Origin: Peribacillus muralis
GTDB lineage: Bacteria > Bacillota > Bacilli > Bacillales > DSM-1321
Length of the DNA: 64,000 bases
Reading direction: 5' to 3'
Assembly (NCBI RefSeq): GCF_001439925.1
Contig: NZ_LMBV01000016.1
Coordinates: forward strand, 36,593-100,592
This document shows, in pieces, positions 1 through 8,760 of this stretch; within the stretch, counting starts at the first letter, position 1, and the number at the start of each line of letters is the position of its first letter. The notes beneath the pieces were generated by a model. That model searched no databases, was not told where the DNA came from, and worked only from the letters and a program-made list of their open reading frames with translations. Made by a program: the position numbers and the translations under genes.

Positions 1-519
1 TACTTTAGTTATGTGTATATGGATTGTTATAGAAGCGTTGATGTTATCAGGGAATTATCAGGAAAGACGGATGTTTTTGTAGAGGGAGGAAGTCAGGGGG
101 GCGCTCTAGCAGTTGCGACAGCTGCCTTGCAGGATGGCATATCGTACCTATTGGCTGATGTTCCTTTTCTTACACATTTTAAACGATCCATAGAAGTATC
201 AACAGAAGGGCCTTATAACGAAATATATCACTATTTTAAACTGCATGATCCTTTACAAAAAAACCGCTCAGCCATTTTTGACACTTTAAGCTATGTGGAT
301 TGTATGAATCTAGCGAGTCTTGTTTCGTGCCCTTCGTTTATAGGTGTAGGATTAGAGGATAATGTGTGCCCGCCCTCTAGTGGATTTGCCTTATATCACC
401 ATTTAGGCGGTGAGAAGCAAATTCAAGAATATCCAGAATTTGGACACGAGTTACCAGCTGTACACGAAGAAAAGAAACTTCAATTTATCGCTTCAAGAAA
501 GAAGTTTAAAAAGGAGTAA
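1..519 (+). CDS. Acetyl xylan esterase / cephalosporin-C deacetylase family hydrolase, 5' partial
   Basis: The reading frame is open to the first base of the window, so the N-terminus lies outside; about 172 residues remain. What is visible is the C-terminal half of an alpha/beta hydrolase of the AXE1 family, which removes acetyl groups from sugars. The nucleophile elbow reads GGSQGG, followed by a DVPFLTHFKRS stretch and PYNEI typical of the family. The acid is probably the Asp in GLEDNVCPPS and the base the His in EFGHE. The GTG at position 13 is in frame but lies inside the conserved core (YMDCYR corresponds to the usual YLDCVRA), so it is not the start. The gene stops 4 bases before the next start, which suggests one operon with the DUF4127 and nanE genes and a role in acetylated sugar use. 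Confidence 0.85.
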   Translation, partial: YFSYVYMDCYRSVDVIRELSGKTDVFVEGGSQGGALAVATAALQDGISYLLADVPFLTHFKRSIEVSTEGPYNEIYHYFKLHDPLQKNRSAIFDTLSYVDCMNLASLVSCPSFIGVGLEDNVCPPSSGFALYHHLGGEKQIQEYPEFGHELPAVHEEKKLQFIASRKKFKKE

Positions 520-523
520 TCGC

Positions 524-2059
524 ATGAAAATTGTCTACGTACCCATTGATGAGCGACCATGTAATGTTGATTACATAAAAAATATTGCCCGTTCTTCATC
601 AAATATGGAAGTAATTCTCCCAAGTGAAGAATTACTCGGGGCCAAAAAAGTTGCAGCTAATACGGGCCAGTTATGGAATTGGTTAAATAAAGCTGCGAGT
701 AACGCAGATGCTATGATTTTAAGCATCGATATGTTGGTGTATGGCGGTTTACTGCCTTCCCGTTTGCATGATTTATCAATAGATACTGTGACAATGTGGA
801 TGGAAAGATTGCGTACCCTTCATAAAGCATATCCTAACGTGCCCATTTATGCCTCCAATTTAATCATGCGCACACCCAAATATAGCTCAAGTGATGAAGA
901 ACCAGACTATTATGAACAGTGGGGCCGTGAAATATTCATGCGTGCCTACTTATTAGATAAAAAAAATCGTGAGAAGTTGTCTGAAGATGAACAGGCACAG
1001 CTACAAGAGATTGTATCCTTGTTGCCCAAGTCATACATACAAGACTATGAATCTAGACGAGCATTCAATTCGCTAATAAACACGAGTCTGTTAGAGCTTG
1101 TCAAAGAAGGTGTGATTAAATTCTTATCGATTCCTCAGGATGATAGCGCGGAATATGGTTACACGGCAATGGACCAAAAGAAGGTTGTAGAGAAGCTAGA
1201 GCAATTACGCTTGTATAAGCAAGTGCATATATATCCTGGAGCGGACGAAGTAGGAGCGACTTTATTGGCTCGTGTATATAATGAATGGATGGGCAAAAGG
1301 CCAAGGATTTATCCGATTTGGAGTAGTACGCTTGGGCCCCAATTGATTCCTATGTATGAGGATCGCCCTTACGCTGAAAGTTTAAAGTCACATGTATTAG
1401 CGGCAGGCTGTCAATTAGTAACGAGCGCTGATGATGCAGATTTAATTCTTGCTTATAATACTCCAGGTCGTGTTATGCAAGAGGCGTGGGATCAACATAA
1501 AAAAGATATTACATACACAAGTTTTCGTAATATGTTAACCTTTGTTGATTCTATCAGAACGTTTATAGAATCCGGCAAAAAGGTGGTGGTTGCCGATGCT
1601 GCCTATGCGAACGGGGGAGATCGGGAATTAATTACACTTTTGGATGAAGAACGAATACTGGATAAATTGGTGTCCTATAAAGGATGGAATACGAATTGTA
1701 ACACACTGGGTACAACCATTTGTCAAGGGGTTGTTGCTCTAAATGGCAAGGTGGACATCATCCAGGAAAATATCATTTATCATCTACTAGATGACTATTT
1801 TTATCAAACGGAAGTGAGAATGGATATGGTAACCAATTTTCTACCCAATCATAATCTAACGTACTTTAATCTGAACAATGAAGCGGGAGTTGTAAACAGA
1901 GAGAGAGATGTTCGATTAATGAGGCGTTACCATGACATGATTTTACATAGTTTTAATGGCATGAAACTTGAAACAATCAGCACCTTTGCGCCTTGGAATC
2001 GAATGTTTGAATGTGGAATGACCTTACAAATTGATAAGAGAGGGGGAGGAACATGTTAA
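524..2059 (+). CDS. DUF4127 family protein
   Basis: A 511-residue cytoplasmic protein that begins MKIVYVPIDERPCN, the characteristic opening of DUF4127 proteins. The ATG at 524 is preceded by AAAAAGGAG at a good distance; an upstream in-frame ATG at 410 lies inside the preceding esterase gene and is rejected. The family has no firmly established reaction that I know of. No signal peptide or membrane segment is visible. Conserved-looking patches include LSIDMLVYGGLLPSR, IMRTPKYSSSDEEPDYYE and PGADEVG. The stop codon overlaps the start of nanE by 7 bases, so translation is probably coupled. The setting between a sugar esterase and an amino-sugar epimerase suggests a role in carbohydrate catabolism, which is inference. 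Confidence 0.8.
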   Translation: MKIVYVPIDERPCNVDYIKNIARSSSNMEVILPSEELLGAKKVAANTGQLWNWLNKAASNADAMILSIDMLVYGGLLPSRLHDLSIDTVTMWMERLRTLHKAYPNVPIYASNLIMRTPKYSSSDEEPDYYEQWGREIFMRAYLLDKKNREKLSEDEQAQLQEIVSLLPKSYIQDYESRRAFNSLINTSLLELVKEGVIKFLSIPQDDSAEYGYTAMDQKKVVEKLEQLRLYKQVHIYPGADEVGATLLARVYNEWMGKRPRIYPIWSSTLGPQLIPMYEDRPYAESLKSHVLAAGCQLVTSADDADLILAYNTPGRVMQEAWDQHKKDITYTSFRNMLTFVDSIRTFIESGKKVVVADAAYANGGDRELITLLDEERILDKLVSYKGWNTNCNTLGTTICQGVVALNGKVDIIQENIIYHLLDDYFYQTEVRMDMVTNFLPNHNLTYFNLNNEAGVVNRERDVRLMRRYHDMILHSFNGMKLETISTFAPWNRMFECGMTLQIDKRGGGTC

Positions 2060-2745
2060 TAGCAATCAAAAAAGGATTAGTTGTATCTTGTCAGGCTTTG
2101 GAAGGGGAACCGTTATTCGGCTCTGATAATATGAAACGAATGGCAGATGCCGCAAAAAGAGGCGGGGCCGTTGGGATTCGTGCTAATGGTGTGGAGGATA
2201 TTCGTAAGATTAAGGAATATGTTGACTTACCGATCATCGCCATCATTAAACAAGAGTATGAGGGTTCTAATGTGTATATAACTCCAACTTTAAAAGAAGT
2301 AGAAGCATTAGTGGAGCTTAATGTAGGATTAATAGCCGTAGATGCAACGAATCGTATGCGTCCAGGTAATGTGGATTTACCCACCTTCATGAAGGAAATC
2401 AAAACAAAATTCCCTAACCAACAATGGATGGCAGATTGTGCGACGCTAGAAGAATGCATGTTTGCCGAAGAATTAGGGTTTGATTGTGTCGGGACAACAC
2501 TTCATGGATATACAGAAGATACAGTAGGAAAGAAACTGCATGAAAATGACTTTCAATTTTTAAAAGAGGTAGTGGAGCATCTGCATATACCAGTCATCGC
2601 CGAAGGGAATGTCATCACCCCCGATATGGCTATGAAAGCTTTAAACTATGGCGCACATTCAGTCGTGGTTGGAGGGGCGATTACACGACCTCAACAAATA
2701 ACCGAGCGTTTTGTCGAAGAAATTCAATCGATAAAAAACACCTAA
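2053..2745 (+). CDS. nanE: N-acetylmannosamine-6-phosphate 2-epimerase
   Basis: A 230-residue TIM-barrel protein of the NanE family, which converts ManNAc-6-phosphate to GlcNAc-6-phosphate in sialic acid and amino-sugar breakdown. Lys66 (in IIAIIKQEY) and Glu184 (in IPVIAEGNV) fit the catalytic lysine and glutamate described for this family. Other marks are LVVSCQALEGEPL at the N-terminus and the phosphate-binding AHSVVVGGAITRPQQIT near the C-terminus. The ATG follows GGGGGAGGAAC and overlaps the end of the DUF4127 gene by 7 bases. It is the last gene of its operon and is followed by a terminator hairpin. No nanA or kinase gene is in the window; these may lie upstream. Confidence 0.93.
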   Translation: MLIAIKKGLVVSCQALEGEPLFGSDNMKRMADAAKRGGAVGIRANGVEDIRKIKEYVDLPIIAIIKQEYEGSNVYITPTLKEVEALVELNVGLIAVDATNRMRPGNVDLPTFMKEIKTKFPNQQWMADCATLEECMFAEELGFDCVGTTLHGYTEDTVGKKLHENDFQFLKEVVEHLHIPVIAEGNVITPDMAMKALNYGAHSVVVGGAITRPQQITERFVEEIQSIKNT

Positions 2746-2757
2746 TTCAATCAAGCG

Positions 2758-2797
2758 GAGTTATCCTAATGACATATGGGATAACTCTTTTTATTTT
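2758..2797 (+). terminator. Rho-independent terminator after nanE
   Basis: GAGTTATCC at 2758-2766 pairs perfectly with GGATAACTC at 2779-2787, followed by TTTTTATTTT. It closes the esterase-DUF4127-nanE operon. Confidence 0.88.
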
Positions 2798-3208
2798 GAC
2801 TACTTAATCCATCCGTTTTATCTGAAGGTGGCAATATGTTTAGAACTCAACGGCAGGTTTTTAATTGTGGAATATATAGGTATGACTAGATGTATATGAC
2901 GGTTTGTCAATATAGCTGCAACACTTTTCCCAAAATGCTTCGTATGACTTTTTCAGCCAAGACATTTACTTGGGCAATGATCAATTAATGGAGGCTTCAA
3001 CGTTAAATCGTGCGGCTCGTTCAGATAAGGTTTCAAAATTTCCTTCTTCTCATAAAAACTCATTGTTGGGGTTCAGCAGCTAATTGCTAGTTGGCTTGGT
3101 CTTTAAAGAATTGGCAAGTGTGTTAAACAAGCAAGTGGAAAAGGACCTTCGATAAGAACGTCCCTTATTTATATGTACAAAAGCCGGATAACATTGGCAC
3201 TCTTTATT
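2798..3208. other. Intergenic, no gene seen
   Basis: About 410 bases between the nanE terminator and the convergent end of the sigma-54 regulator. No open frame of useful length, RNA gene or repeat was recognised. Confidence 0.6.
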
Positions 3209-4606
3209 TTATTGGTGGACTTGACCTTGATATTTCTTCATTTTCCTAACAACTGAAGGCTGACTGATGCCTAACAATTTCGCCATTTCATAAGTTGATT
3301 TACATTGTTTGCGCGCCTTCATCAACATCCACCTTTCCACCTGTTCAAGAGCTGTCTTAAGATTACTATCGTCCACCAGCACTTGATCGAACATTAGGGT
3401 ATCATCTTTATTGTCCAAAGAACCTTGTCCATGGAAATGGGAGGGAAGAAAGCCAGGGAATATGACGGAGTCTTCCGAGGTCAAAATGAGCCGTTCGATT
3501 AGGTTTTCCAATTCTCGCACGTTCCCGGACCATTTATGCTGGATCAGGATCTCATATGTGGACGGATGCAATTTCTTATTCGTGTTGTATTTCTTGTTGA
3601 TGATTTCAAGATTATGATTGATTAGGATGGCAATATCTTCTTTTCTTTCTCGTAACGGCGGTATAAGGATGGGAATAACATTTAAGCGGTAATACAAATC
3701 GAGCCTGAATACACCCGTTTCGACCATTTCCTCAAGATTTTGATTGGTTGCCGTTACAAGCCGGAAATCGATTCTATGCTCTTTTTTTCCGCCGACTCTT
3801 TTAAAGGTCTTCTCTTGCAGGACATTTAATAATTTCACTTGCATATCCAATGGGAGCTCGCCGATTTCATCCAAAAAAAGCGTTCCGTTATCTGCTTGTT
3901 CAACCAAGCCTTGCTTCCCATGTTTTTGTGCCCCTGTGAAGGACCCTGCTTCATACCCAAACATTTCAGATTCAAAGAGGCTTTTTGGTATGGTACTGCA
4001 ATTGACTTCGACGAATGGCGCTTTGCTGCGATAACTTTGATTATGAAGCCGTCGGGCAAAAACGCTCTTTCCCACCCCGGATTCCCCCAACAGCATGACA
4101 TTGGCATCCGTTTTGGCAACACGCAGGATCGTTTTGACGATTTGGTGCATCTCCTTGCTTCGGTAGATCAACTCTTCCTGTTCCCTAAGCTCTTCCACCT
4201 CCGATTGATATTCTTGGATCTTCTTCTCCAATTGACCGTATTGGTCCTGGAGCTTCCTGATTTCCGTTTGATCTTGCGTATAACTGACGACACGGATTAG
4301 TTCACCATCAGCATCAAAGATTGGGTAAGCTGTCGACATGACGATTTTTCCCGTCTTCGTATGCTGCATGATCTGGACAGGCGTTTTTTCTTTCAAAACC
4401 ATCGCGGAAATCGAAGGTGAGAGGATTCCTTCCGTTTCAAGCTGGTAAACGGATTTCCCAAGGTAATGATCTGGTTCGATTCCATATATCCACCAATGAT
4501 TTGGATTCGTGAATAAAATGAACCCCTTTTCATCGGTCACGGTAATATTGTTATTGGAAGTGCTGATGATGCTTTCCAAAACTCTTTTTACATTGTTATC
4601 ACTCAT
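3209..4606 (-). CDS. PAS-domain sigma-54-dependent transcriptional activator
   Basis: A 465-residue enhancer-binding protein for RNA polymerase with sigma-54. Order of parts: a PAS domain over roughly residues 14-115 (NITVTDEKGFILFTNPN onward), a charged helical linker, a AAA+ domain with Walker A GESGVGKS and Walker B LFLDEIGE, the sigma-54 contact loop as GSFTGA (Ser in place of the usual Ala of GAFTGA), and a C-terminal helix-turn-helix around TYEMAKLLGISQPSVVRKMKKY of the TyrR/LevR-like kind. The start is taken at 4606; a second ATG sits directly upstream at 4609. CTAGGGGGAAC lies just ahead of both. A longer in-frame start at 4690 has no ribosome site. It is transcribed away from the crotonase operon whose sigma-54 promoter lies about 490 bp upstream, so it is the likely activator. 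Its PAS ligand is unknown. Confidence 0.9.
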   Translation of the reverse strand: MSDNNVKRVLESIISTSNNNITVTDEKGFILFTNPNHWWIYGIEPDHYLGKSVYQLETEGILSPSISAMVLKEKTPVQIMQHTKTGKIVMSTAYPIFDADGELIRVVSYTQDQTEIRKLQDQYGQLEKKIQEYQSEVEELREQEELIYRSKEMHQIVKTILRVAKTDANVMLLGESGVGKSVFARRLHNQSYRSKAPFVEVNCSTIPKSLFESEMFGYEAGSFTGAQKHGKQGLVEQADNGTLFLDEIGELPLDMQVKLLNVLQEKTFKRVGGKKEHRIDFRLVTATNQNLEEMVETGVFRLDLYYRLNVIPILIPPLRERKEDIAILINHNLEIINKKYNTNKKLHPSTYEILIQHKWSGNVRELENLIERLILTSEDSVIFPGFLPSHFHGQGSLDNKDDTLMFDQVLVDDSNLKTALEQVERWMLMKARKQCKSTYEMAKLLGISQPSVVRKMKKYQGQVHQ

Positions 4607-5014
4607 CATGTTCCCCCTAGGCAGTATTTTCGGTTGATTCAAATATAAATCAGAAATAGCTTCATAATCAAGAATTTTCAGATATTTCAATTTGGAAATG
4701 AATCGTTTTTAAGAAATACTTTCTGATTTTTTTGGTGGGTGCCTTCAAATCACCACTTGTATATAGGGAAATTAAGAGATCCATATTATTTATCGTATAA
4801 AGCAAACTTTTTAAATAGTGTAAATTCTCCATTTAAGGCTCTTTAATATGGTTAGTTCCATATTACGTTAATAAAATTCATGGCCAAGCTAATTTTAGAA
4901 TGAGGTTGAGGAAATCTAGCTAATCGTTTCTCACTTAAGCCAATCTAAGATGGGATAAGGAGAGTATAAGAAAAAATTAAAAATTGAGATGGGATTACTA
5001 TTAAGTTTAATTAA

Positions 5015-5059
5015 TGAACAAATATGAGTTAAAAAACTGAACAAAAAAATAGATTCATA
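5015..5059 (+). promoter_or_regulatory. Candidate upstream activator sites for the crotonase operon
   Basis: Two direct TGAACAAA motifs at 5015-5022 and 5038-5045, the second followed by TAGATTCATA at 5050-5059. The same TGAACAAA plus TAGATTCATA arrangement stands before the second sigma-54 promoter at 11.3 kb, in both cases 55 bp from TGAACAAA to the -24 element. Binding by the divergent sigma-54 activator is inference. Confidence 0.55.
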
Positions 5060-5091
5060 TGACGGTTAGTTGATGTTAGGCATTTTCTTTC

Positions 5092-5109
5092 TTGGCACAG
5101 CTCTTGCAT
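5092..5109 (+). promoter_or_regulatory. Sigma-54 (-24/-12) promoter of the crotonase operon
   Basis: TTGGCAC-AGCTC-TTGCAT: TGGCAC at 5093-5098 and TTGCA at 5104-5108 match the consensus TGGCAC-N5-TTGCW with exact spacing. The first gene starts 70 bp downstream, and a sigma-54 activator gene is divergently encoded. Confidence 0.9.
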
Positions 5110-5179
5110 ATTAATATTAGTGATTAGGAACTATTTGATAGCAACCTAAAAATAAAATGAATATAGGGAGGAATATGAA

Positions 5180-5962
5180 ATGGTAAACACTGTAACTTTA
5201 GAAAGAAAAGGACACATTCTACTAATTGGGTTAAATCGTCCTGAGCAAAATAATCTTTTCAATGAAGATTTGATCTTTGATCTCGCTGCTGGTTTGGGTG
5301 AACTTGAACGTGACCCAGATTTACGCTGCGGAGTACTATTCGCCCATGGAAAACACTTTACACTAGGTCTTGATTTAGGAGATATAGCTTCATCAGTTAA
5401 TGATAAGGGCGAGAGGCAGTACCCTGAAGGCTCAATAGATATAATGGGGAGAAATGAACCATACCGTACCAAACCACTAATTTGTGCAGTTCACGGGATA
5501 TGTTTGACTCTTGGAATTGAAATGGCACTTGCTAGTGATATTCGTCTAGCTGAAACGAATACAAGATTCTTGCAAATGGAAGTGAAACGAGGAATATTCC
5601 CATTTGGAGGGGCAACTTCCCGCTTTGTACAAACAGCAGGATGGGGAAATGCGATGAGGTATATGCTTACAGGTGATGAATTTTCTAGTGAAGAGGCATA
5701 TAGAATTGGGATTATTCAAGAAATTGTTGATATTGATAATCTTTTGCCGCGGGCAATTGAATTAGCAGAGAATATCGCAAGACAATCACCTTTAGGTACA
5801 CAGGCAACGGTAAAGATGGCTCGATTATCTGTTATGGAAGGAGAAAAAAAGGGTTTACAGGAACTTTGGCCTACGGTAATAGAGTTGTTTGGTACAGAGG
5901 ATGCTAAGGAAGGTGTAGCTGCATTCCGTGAACGAAGAGATCCAAATTTTAATGGAAAATAG
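5180..5962 (+). CDS. Enoyl-CoA hydratase/isomerase (crotonase) family protein
   Basis: A 260-residue crotonase-fold protein, first gene behind the sigma-54 promoter, with GGGAGG 9 bases before the ATG. Crotonases act on acyl-CoA thioesters using an oxyanion hole. Both glutamates used by classical enoyl-CoA hydratases are present: the Glu in LTLGIEMALASDIR and the Glu in FLQMEVKRGIFP. This makes hydration of an enoyl-CoA plausible. The oxyanion-hole segment reads HGKHFTLGLDLGD. The substrate is unknown. It is separated from the next crotonase by about 130 bp and is probably cotranscribed with it, the CoA ligase and the dehydrogenase, forming a CoA-dependent carboxylic acid degradation route. 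Confidence 0.85.
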   Translation: MVNTVTLERKGHILLIGLNRPEQNNLFNEDLIFDLAAGLGELERDPDLRCGVLFAHGKHFTLGLDLGDIASSVNDKGERQYPEGSIDIMGRNEPYRTKPLICAVHGICLTLGIEMALASDIRLAETNTRFLQMEVKRGIFPFGGATSRFVQTAGWGNAMRYMLTGDEFSSEEAYRIGIIQEIVDIDNLLPRAIELAENIARQSPLGTQATVKMARLSVMEGEKKGLQELWPTVIELFGTEDAKEGVAAFRERRDPNFNGK

Positions 5963-6090
5963 CCGTAAGAAAGATCTAAATAATTTTATGCAACGAACTT
6001 TTTTGCTAGATGCAAAATCATTTCTAGCAAAATCAAAATGAAAGTGGCTTAAATTGATAAATAACTGGTATTGGTAGGGGAGGAAATAAA

Positions 6091-6894
6091 ATGACATATG
6101 AAAATATATTGTTCGAACAAATAGGACCAATTGCAAGAATTTCACATAATAGACCGAAGTATAGAAATGCTGAGAATAAACAGTTACTAAAAGAGCTAGA
6201 TGATGCAATTGTACGAGCTGGGAAGGATGAATCGATTCGTGTCGTAATCTTGGCAGGGAAGGGAGACCATTTTTCTGCCGGTCACGACTTAAAGGAAGGA
6301 CAAGCTGAACGGGGTTCCTTTACATTGGAAGACCGCTGGATGTATGAAGAAGAATATTACTTTGATTATTGCATGAAAATCTGGAACTTACCTAAACCAA
6401 CGATCGCTCAAGTTCAAGGGGCGTGTATTGCTGGTGGATTTATGGTAGCGAATATGTGTGATTTAATGATTGCTTCAGAGGACGCTTTTTTCGCCGATCC
6501 TGTCGTGCATTCGATGGCTGTTACAGGTATAGAGGTGATGATCCATCCTTGGGTGCTCGGTGCTAGAAAAGCTAAGGAGTTATTATTTACAGGTGAAAGA
6601 TTGACAGCACAGGATGCTTTGGCCAGTGGGATGGTTAACAAAGTCGTGACGAAGGAACGATTAGAAGAAGAGACGCTTGCTTTGGCCCAGCGTATTTCTG
6701 AAGCACAACCCTTTGCATTAAAATTAGTAAAAAAATCGCTAAACCGAACTCTTGATATCCAAGGGCTACGTAATTCTCTTGATGCTCATTTTGACACACA
6801 TTTATTAAGCCACTTCACCGAAGAATCAAAACTTCTAAATAAGACAGGTTTAGAAAAGGTTATACAACGAAGTAAAGCATTGAATCAGAAGTGA
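6091..6894 (+). CDS. Crotonase family protein lacking the usual catalytic glutamates
   Basis: A 267-residue crotonase-fold protein; GGGGAGG precedes the ATG by 9 bases. The oxyanion-hole region (GDHFSAGHDLKEG) is intact, but the two hydratase glutamates are replaced: the segment is IAGGFMVANMCD, with Met where Glu144 of rat hydratase lies, and ADPVVHSM with Val where Glu164 lies. It is therefore unlikely to be a simple hydratase and may be an isomerase, hydrolase or another crotonase reaction type. It ends one base before the ATG that overlaps the CoA-ligase ribosome site, so it is tightly linked to that gene. The two crotonases of this operon are not close copies. Confidence 0.85.
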   Translation: MTYENILFEQIGPIARISHNRPKYRNAENKQLLKELDDAIVRAGKDESIRVVILAGKGDHFSAGHDLKEGQAERGSFTLEDRWMYEEEYYFDYCMKIWNLPKPTIAQVQGACIAGGFMVANMCDLMIASEDAFFADPVVHSMAVTGIEVMIHPWVLGARKAKELLFTGERLTAQDALASGMVNKVVTKERLEEETLALAQRISEAQPFALKLVKKSLNRTLDIQGLRNSLDAHFDTHLLSHFTEESKLLNKTGLEKVIQRSKALNQK

Positions 6895-6910
6895 TATGGA
6901 GGTATCGCCA

Positions 6911-8530
6911 GTGCAGGATAGTACGAATAAACCTTGGTTGCAGTGGTATGATGAAAAGATGAAGAATTTGTGTCTGTCTGAAGTATCGGTATATTCATTA
7001 CTGAAAAATACGGCTGAACGTTTTCCGGATCACAACGCAATTATTTTTGAAGACAAGCTGACAGATTATCAAACTTTAAAAAAACAGGTAGACAATCTTG
7101 CTGGTGCATGGAAAGAAATGGGCTTTAAAAAAGGAGAAAAGATTGGTCTTATGATGGCCAATCATCCTTATTTTATTATAGGCTATTATGCCGCACACGC
7201 TCTTGGGCTTACAGTCGTTCAAGTGAATCCGTTGTATACACTAAGAGAATTGCTGCAAATATTAAAAGATACTCAGCTACAATATCTTGTTTTCAGTCAA
7301 GAGGCTTCTAAAACAGTTGGAGAGGCACAAGCTGAATATCAGTTCAAAGTTCGTATGTCACTTGAAAAGAGAACGGAAGGTACTAAATCGATTCATGAAA
7401 TGATCGAAATGAATAAAGGACTAGATTATACCGTCCAAATTAACCCTAAAGAAGATCTAGCTTTGATTCAATACACTGGTGGTACAACTGGCGAAATTAA
7501 AGGAGCCATGCTTACGCATTACAACTTAACTTCAAATGTTATGCAAGGTATTGCAATGTATGGGGATTCAATGGTTCCTGGAGAAGAAATCATTTTGCTG
7601 ACAGGACCCCTTTATCATGTTCAAGCCATGACCGCTTCCATGAATACAGGCATTTACCTTGGTGCGACGATTTTATTGTTTTCAAAATTCGAGTTGCAAA
7701 ATGTTCTTGAGAATATAAAAAAATATCGACCGACTTTCTTTGGCGGTGTTCCTAAAATTTATAATGATTTTGTGAAGTATCCTGAGATTGAAAAATATGG
7801 ATTAGACTCCTTAAAGATTTGTACCAGTGCGTCTGCTCCCCTTCCTGTGGAAATTATTAGTCGATTTAGAGAGTTGACTGGCATTGGTATTTTAGAGGGG
7901 TTTGGGATTTCAGAAGCGTCTCCTTCTACACACCGGAATCCGCATAATAAAGGGAAAATAGGAAGCATTGGAATTCCTTTCCCCGGAACTGAATGCAAGA
8001 TTATTGATGACCAGTATAATGAACTGGCAGTTAATGAGGTGGGAGAACTCTTGGTAAAAGGACCTCAGGTCATGAAGGGATACTTTAACAACGAAGCAGA
8101 AACAAAACTTACGCTGCGTACTGGCTGGTTGCACACAGGTGATCTCGCAATGATGGATGACGAGGGTTATTTCTATATTGTGGGACGAAAGAAAGAAATG
8201 ATTATTGTGAGTGGTTTCAATATTTATCCAAAGGAAATAGAAGAAATTTTGTACGAATATCCAGACATAAAAGAAGCAGCTGTCGTAGGCATTCCTTCTT
8301 CAGAGTTTGGAGAAGAGATAAAAGCATTCCTCGTTCCGAAAGACGGAGCTAACATAAACACGGATGACGTTAAAGAATATTGCTATTCTAAATTAACTAG
8401 GTATAAAGTTCCGAAAAGGTTTGAAATAATACAGAAGCTTCCGAGGAACACGGTTGGAAAAATATTAAAGAGGAATCTTATAAAAAAAGAAAATAAAGAG
8501 ATTGAGCAAGAGGAGACAAGTATCATCTAG
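6911..8530 (+). CDS. AMP-forming acyl-CoA synthetase (long-chain fatty acid-CoA ligase type)
   Basis: A 539-residue member of the ANL adenylate-forming family that activates a carboxylic acid to its CoA thioester with ATP. The P-loop reads YTGGTTGEIKGA, then GFGISEASPS, the hinge region GWLHTGDLAMMDDEG, the core motif GRKKEMIIVSGFNIYP and the catalytic lysine region NTVGKILKRNL. I choose the GTG at 6911, 8 bases after GGAGG; an in-frame ATG at 6896 would itself overlap this ribosome site. The gene follows the second crotonase by a few bases. It supplies the acyl-CoA substrate for the neighbouring dehydrogenase and crotonases. The acid cannot be read from the sequence. Confidence 0.92.
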   Translation: MQDSTNKPWLQWYDEKMKNLCLSEVSVYSLLKNTAERFPDHNAIIFEDKLTDYQTLKKQVDNLAGAWKEMGFKKGEKIGLMMANHPYFIIGYYAAHALGLTVVQVNPLYTLRELLQILKDTQLQYLVFSQEASKTVGEAQAEYQFKVRMSLEKRTEGTKSIHEMIEMNKGLDYTVQINPKEDLALIQYTGGTTGEIKGAMLTHYNLTSNVMQGIAMYGDSMVPGEEIILLTGPLYHVQAMTASMNTGIYLGATILLFSKFELQNVLENIKKYRPTFFGGVPKIYNDFVKYPEIEKYGLDSLKICTSASAPLPVEIISRFRELTGIGILEGFGISEASPSTHRNPHNKGKIGSIGIPFPGTECKIIDDQYNELAVNEVGELLVKGPQVMKGYFNNEAETKLTLRTGWLHTGDLAMMDDEGYFYIVGRKKEMIIVSGFNIYPKEIEEILYEYPDIKEAAVVGIPSSEFGEEIKAFLVPKDGANINTDDVKEYCYSKLTRYKVPKRFEIIQKLPRNTVGKILKRNLIKKENKEIEQEETSII

Positions 8531-8543
8531 GATATAAATATAG

Positions 8544-8584
8544 TTTTAAATAACTGAAAATAAATATTTTTCTGTTATTTAAAA
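8544..8584 (+). terminator. AT-rich hairpin after the acyl-CoA ligase
   Basis: TTTTAAATAAC at 8544-8554 pairs perfectly with GTTATTTAAAA at 8574-8584. There is no clear U-run after it, so it may be an RNA-stability or weak attenuation element rather than a full terminator. Confidence 0.45.
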
Positions 8585-8760
8585 GATTACTATTCGGAAA
8601 ATGTAGAAATGGCTGTAAAGTCAACCAGAATTCGGGCTACAGTGGAACTGTTAAGAACTAGCTCGTTAAATGAGGTCATGGAAGTGAATGTGCCATGGAT
8701 GAAGAAATGAATATATAAACAGAGTTTATTTCGATAAAAGATGAACTGGGAGTGGAGAAG

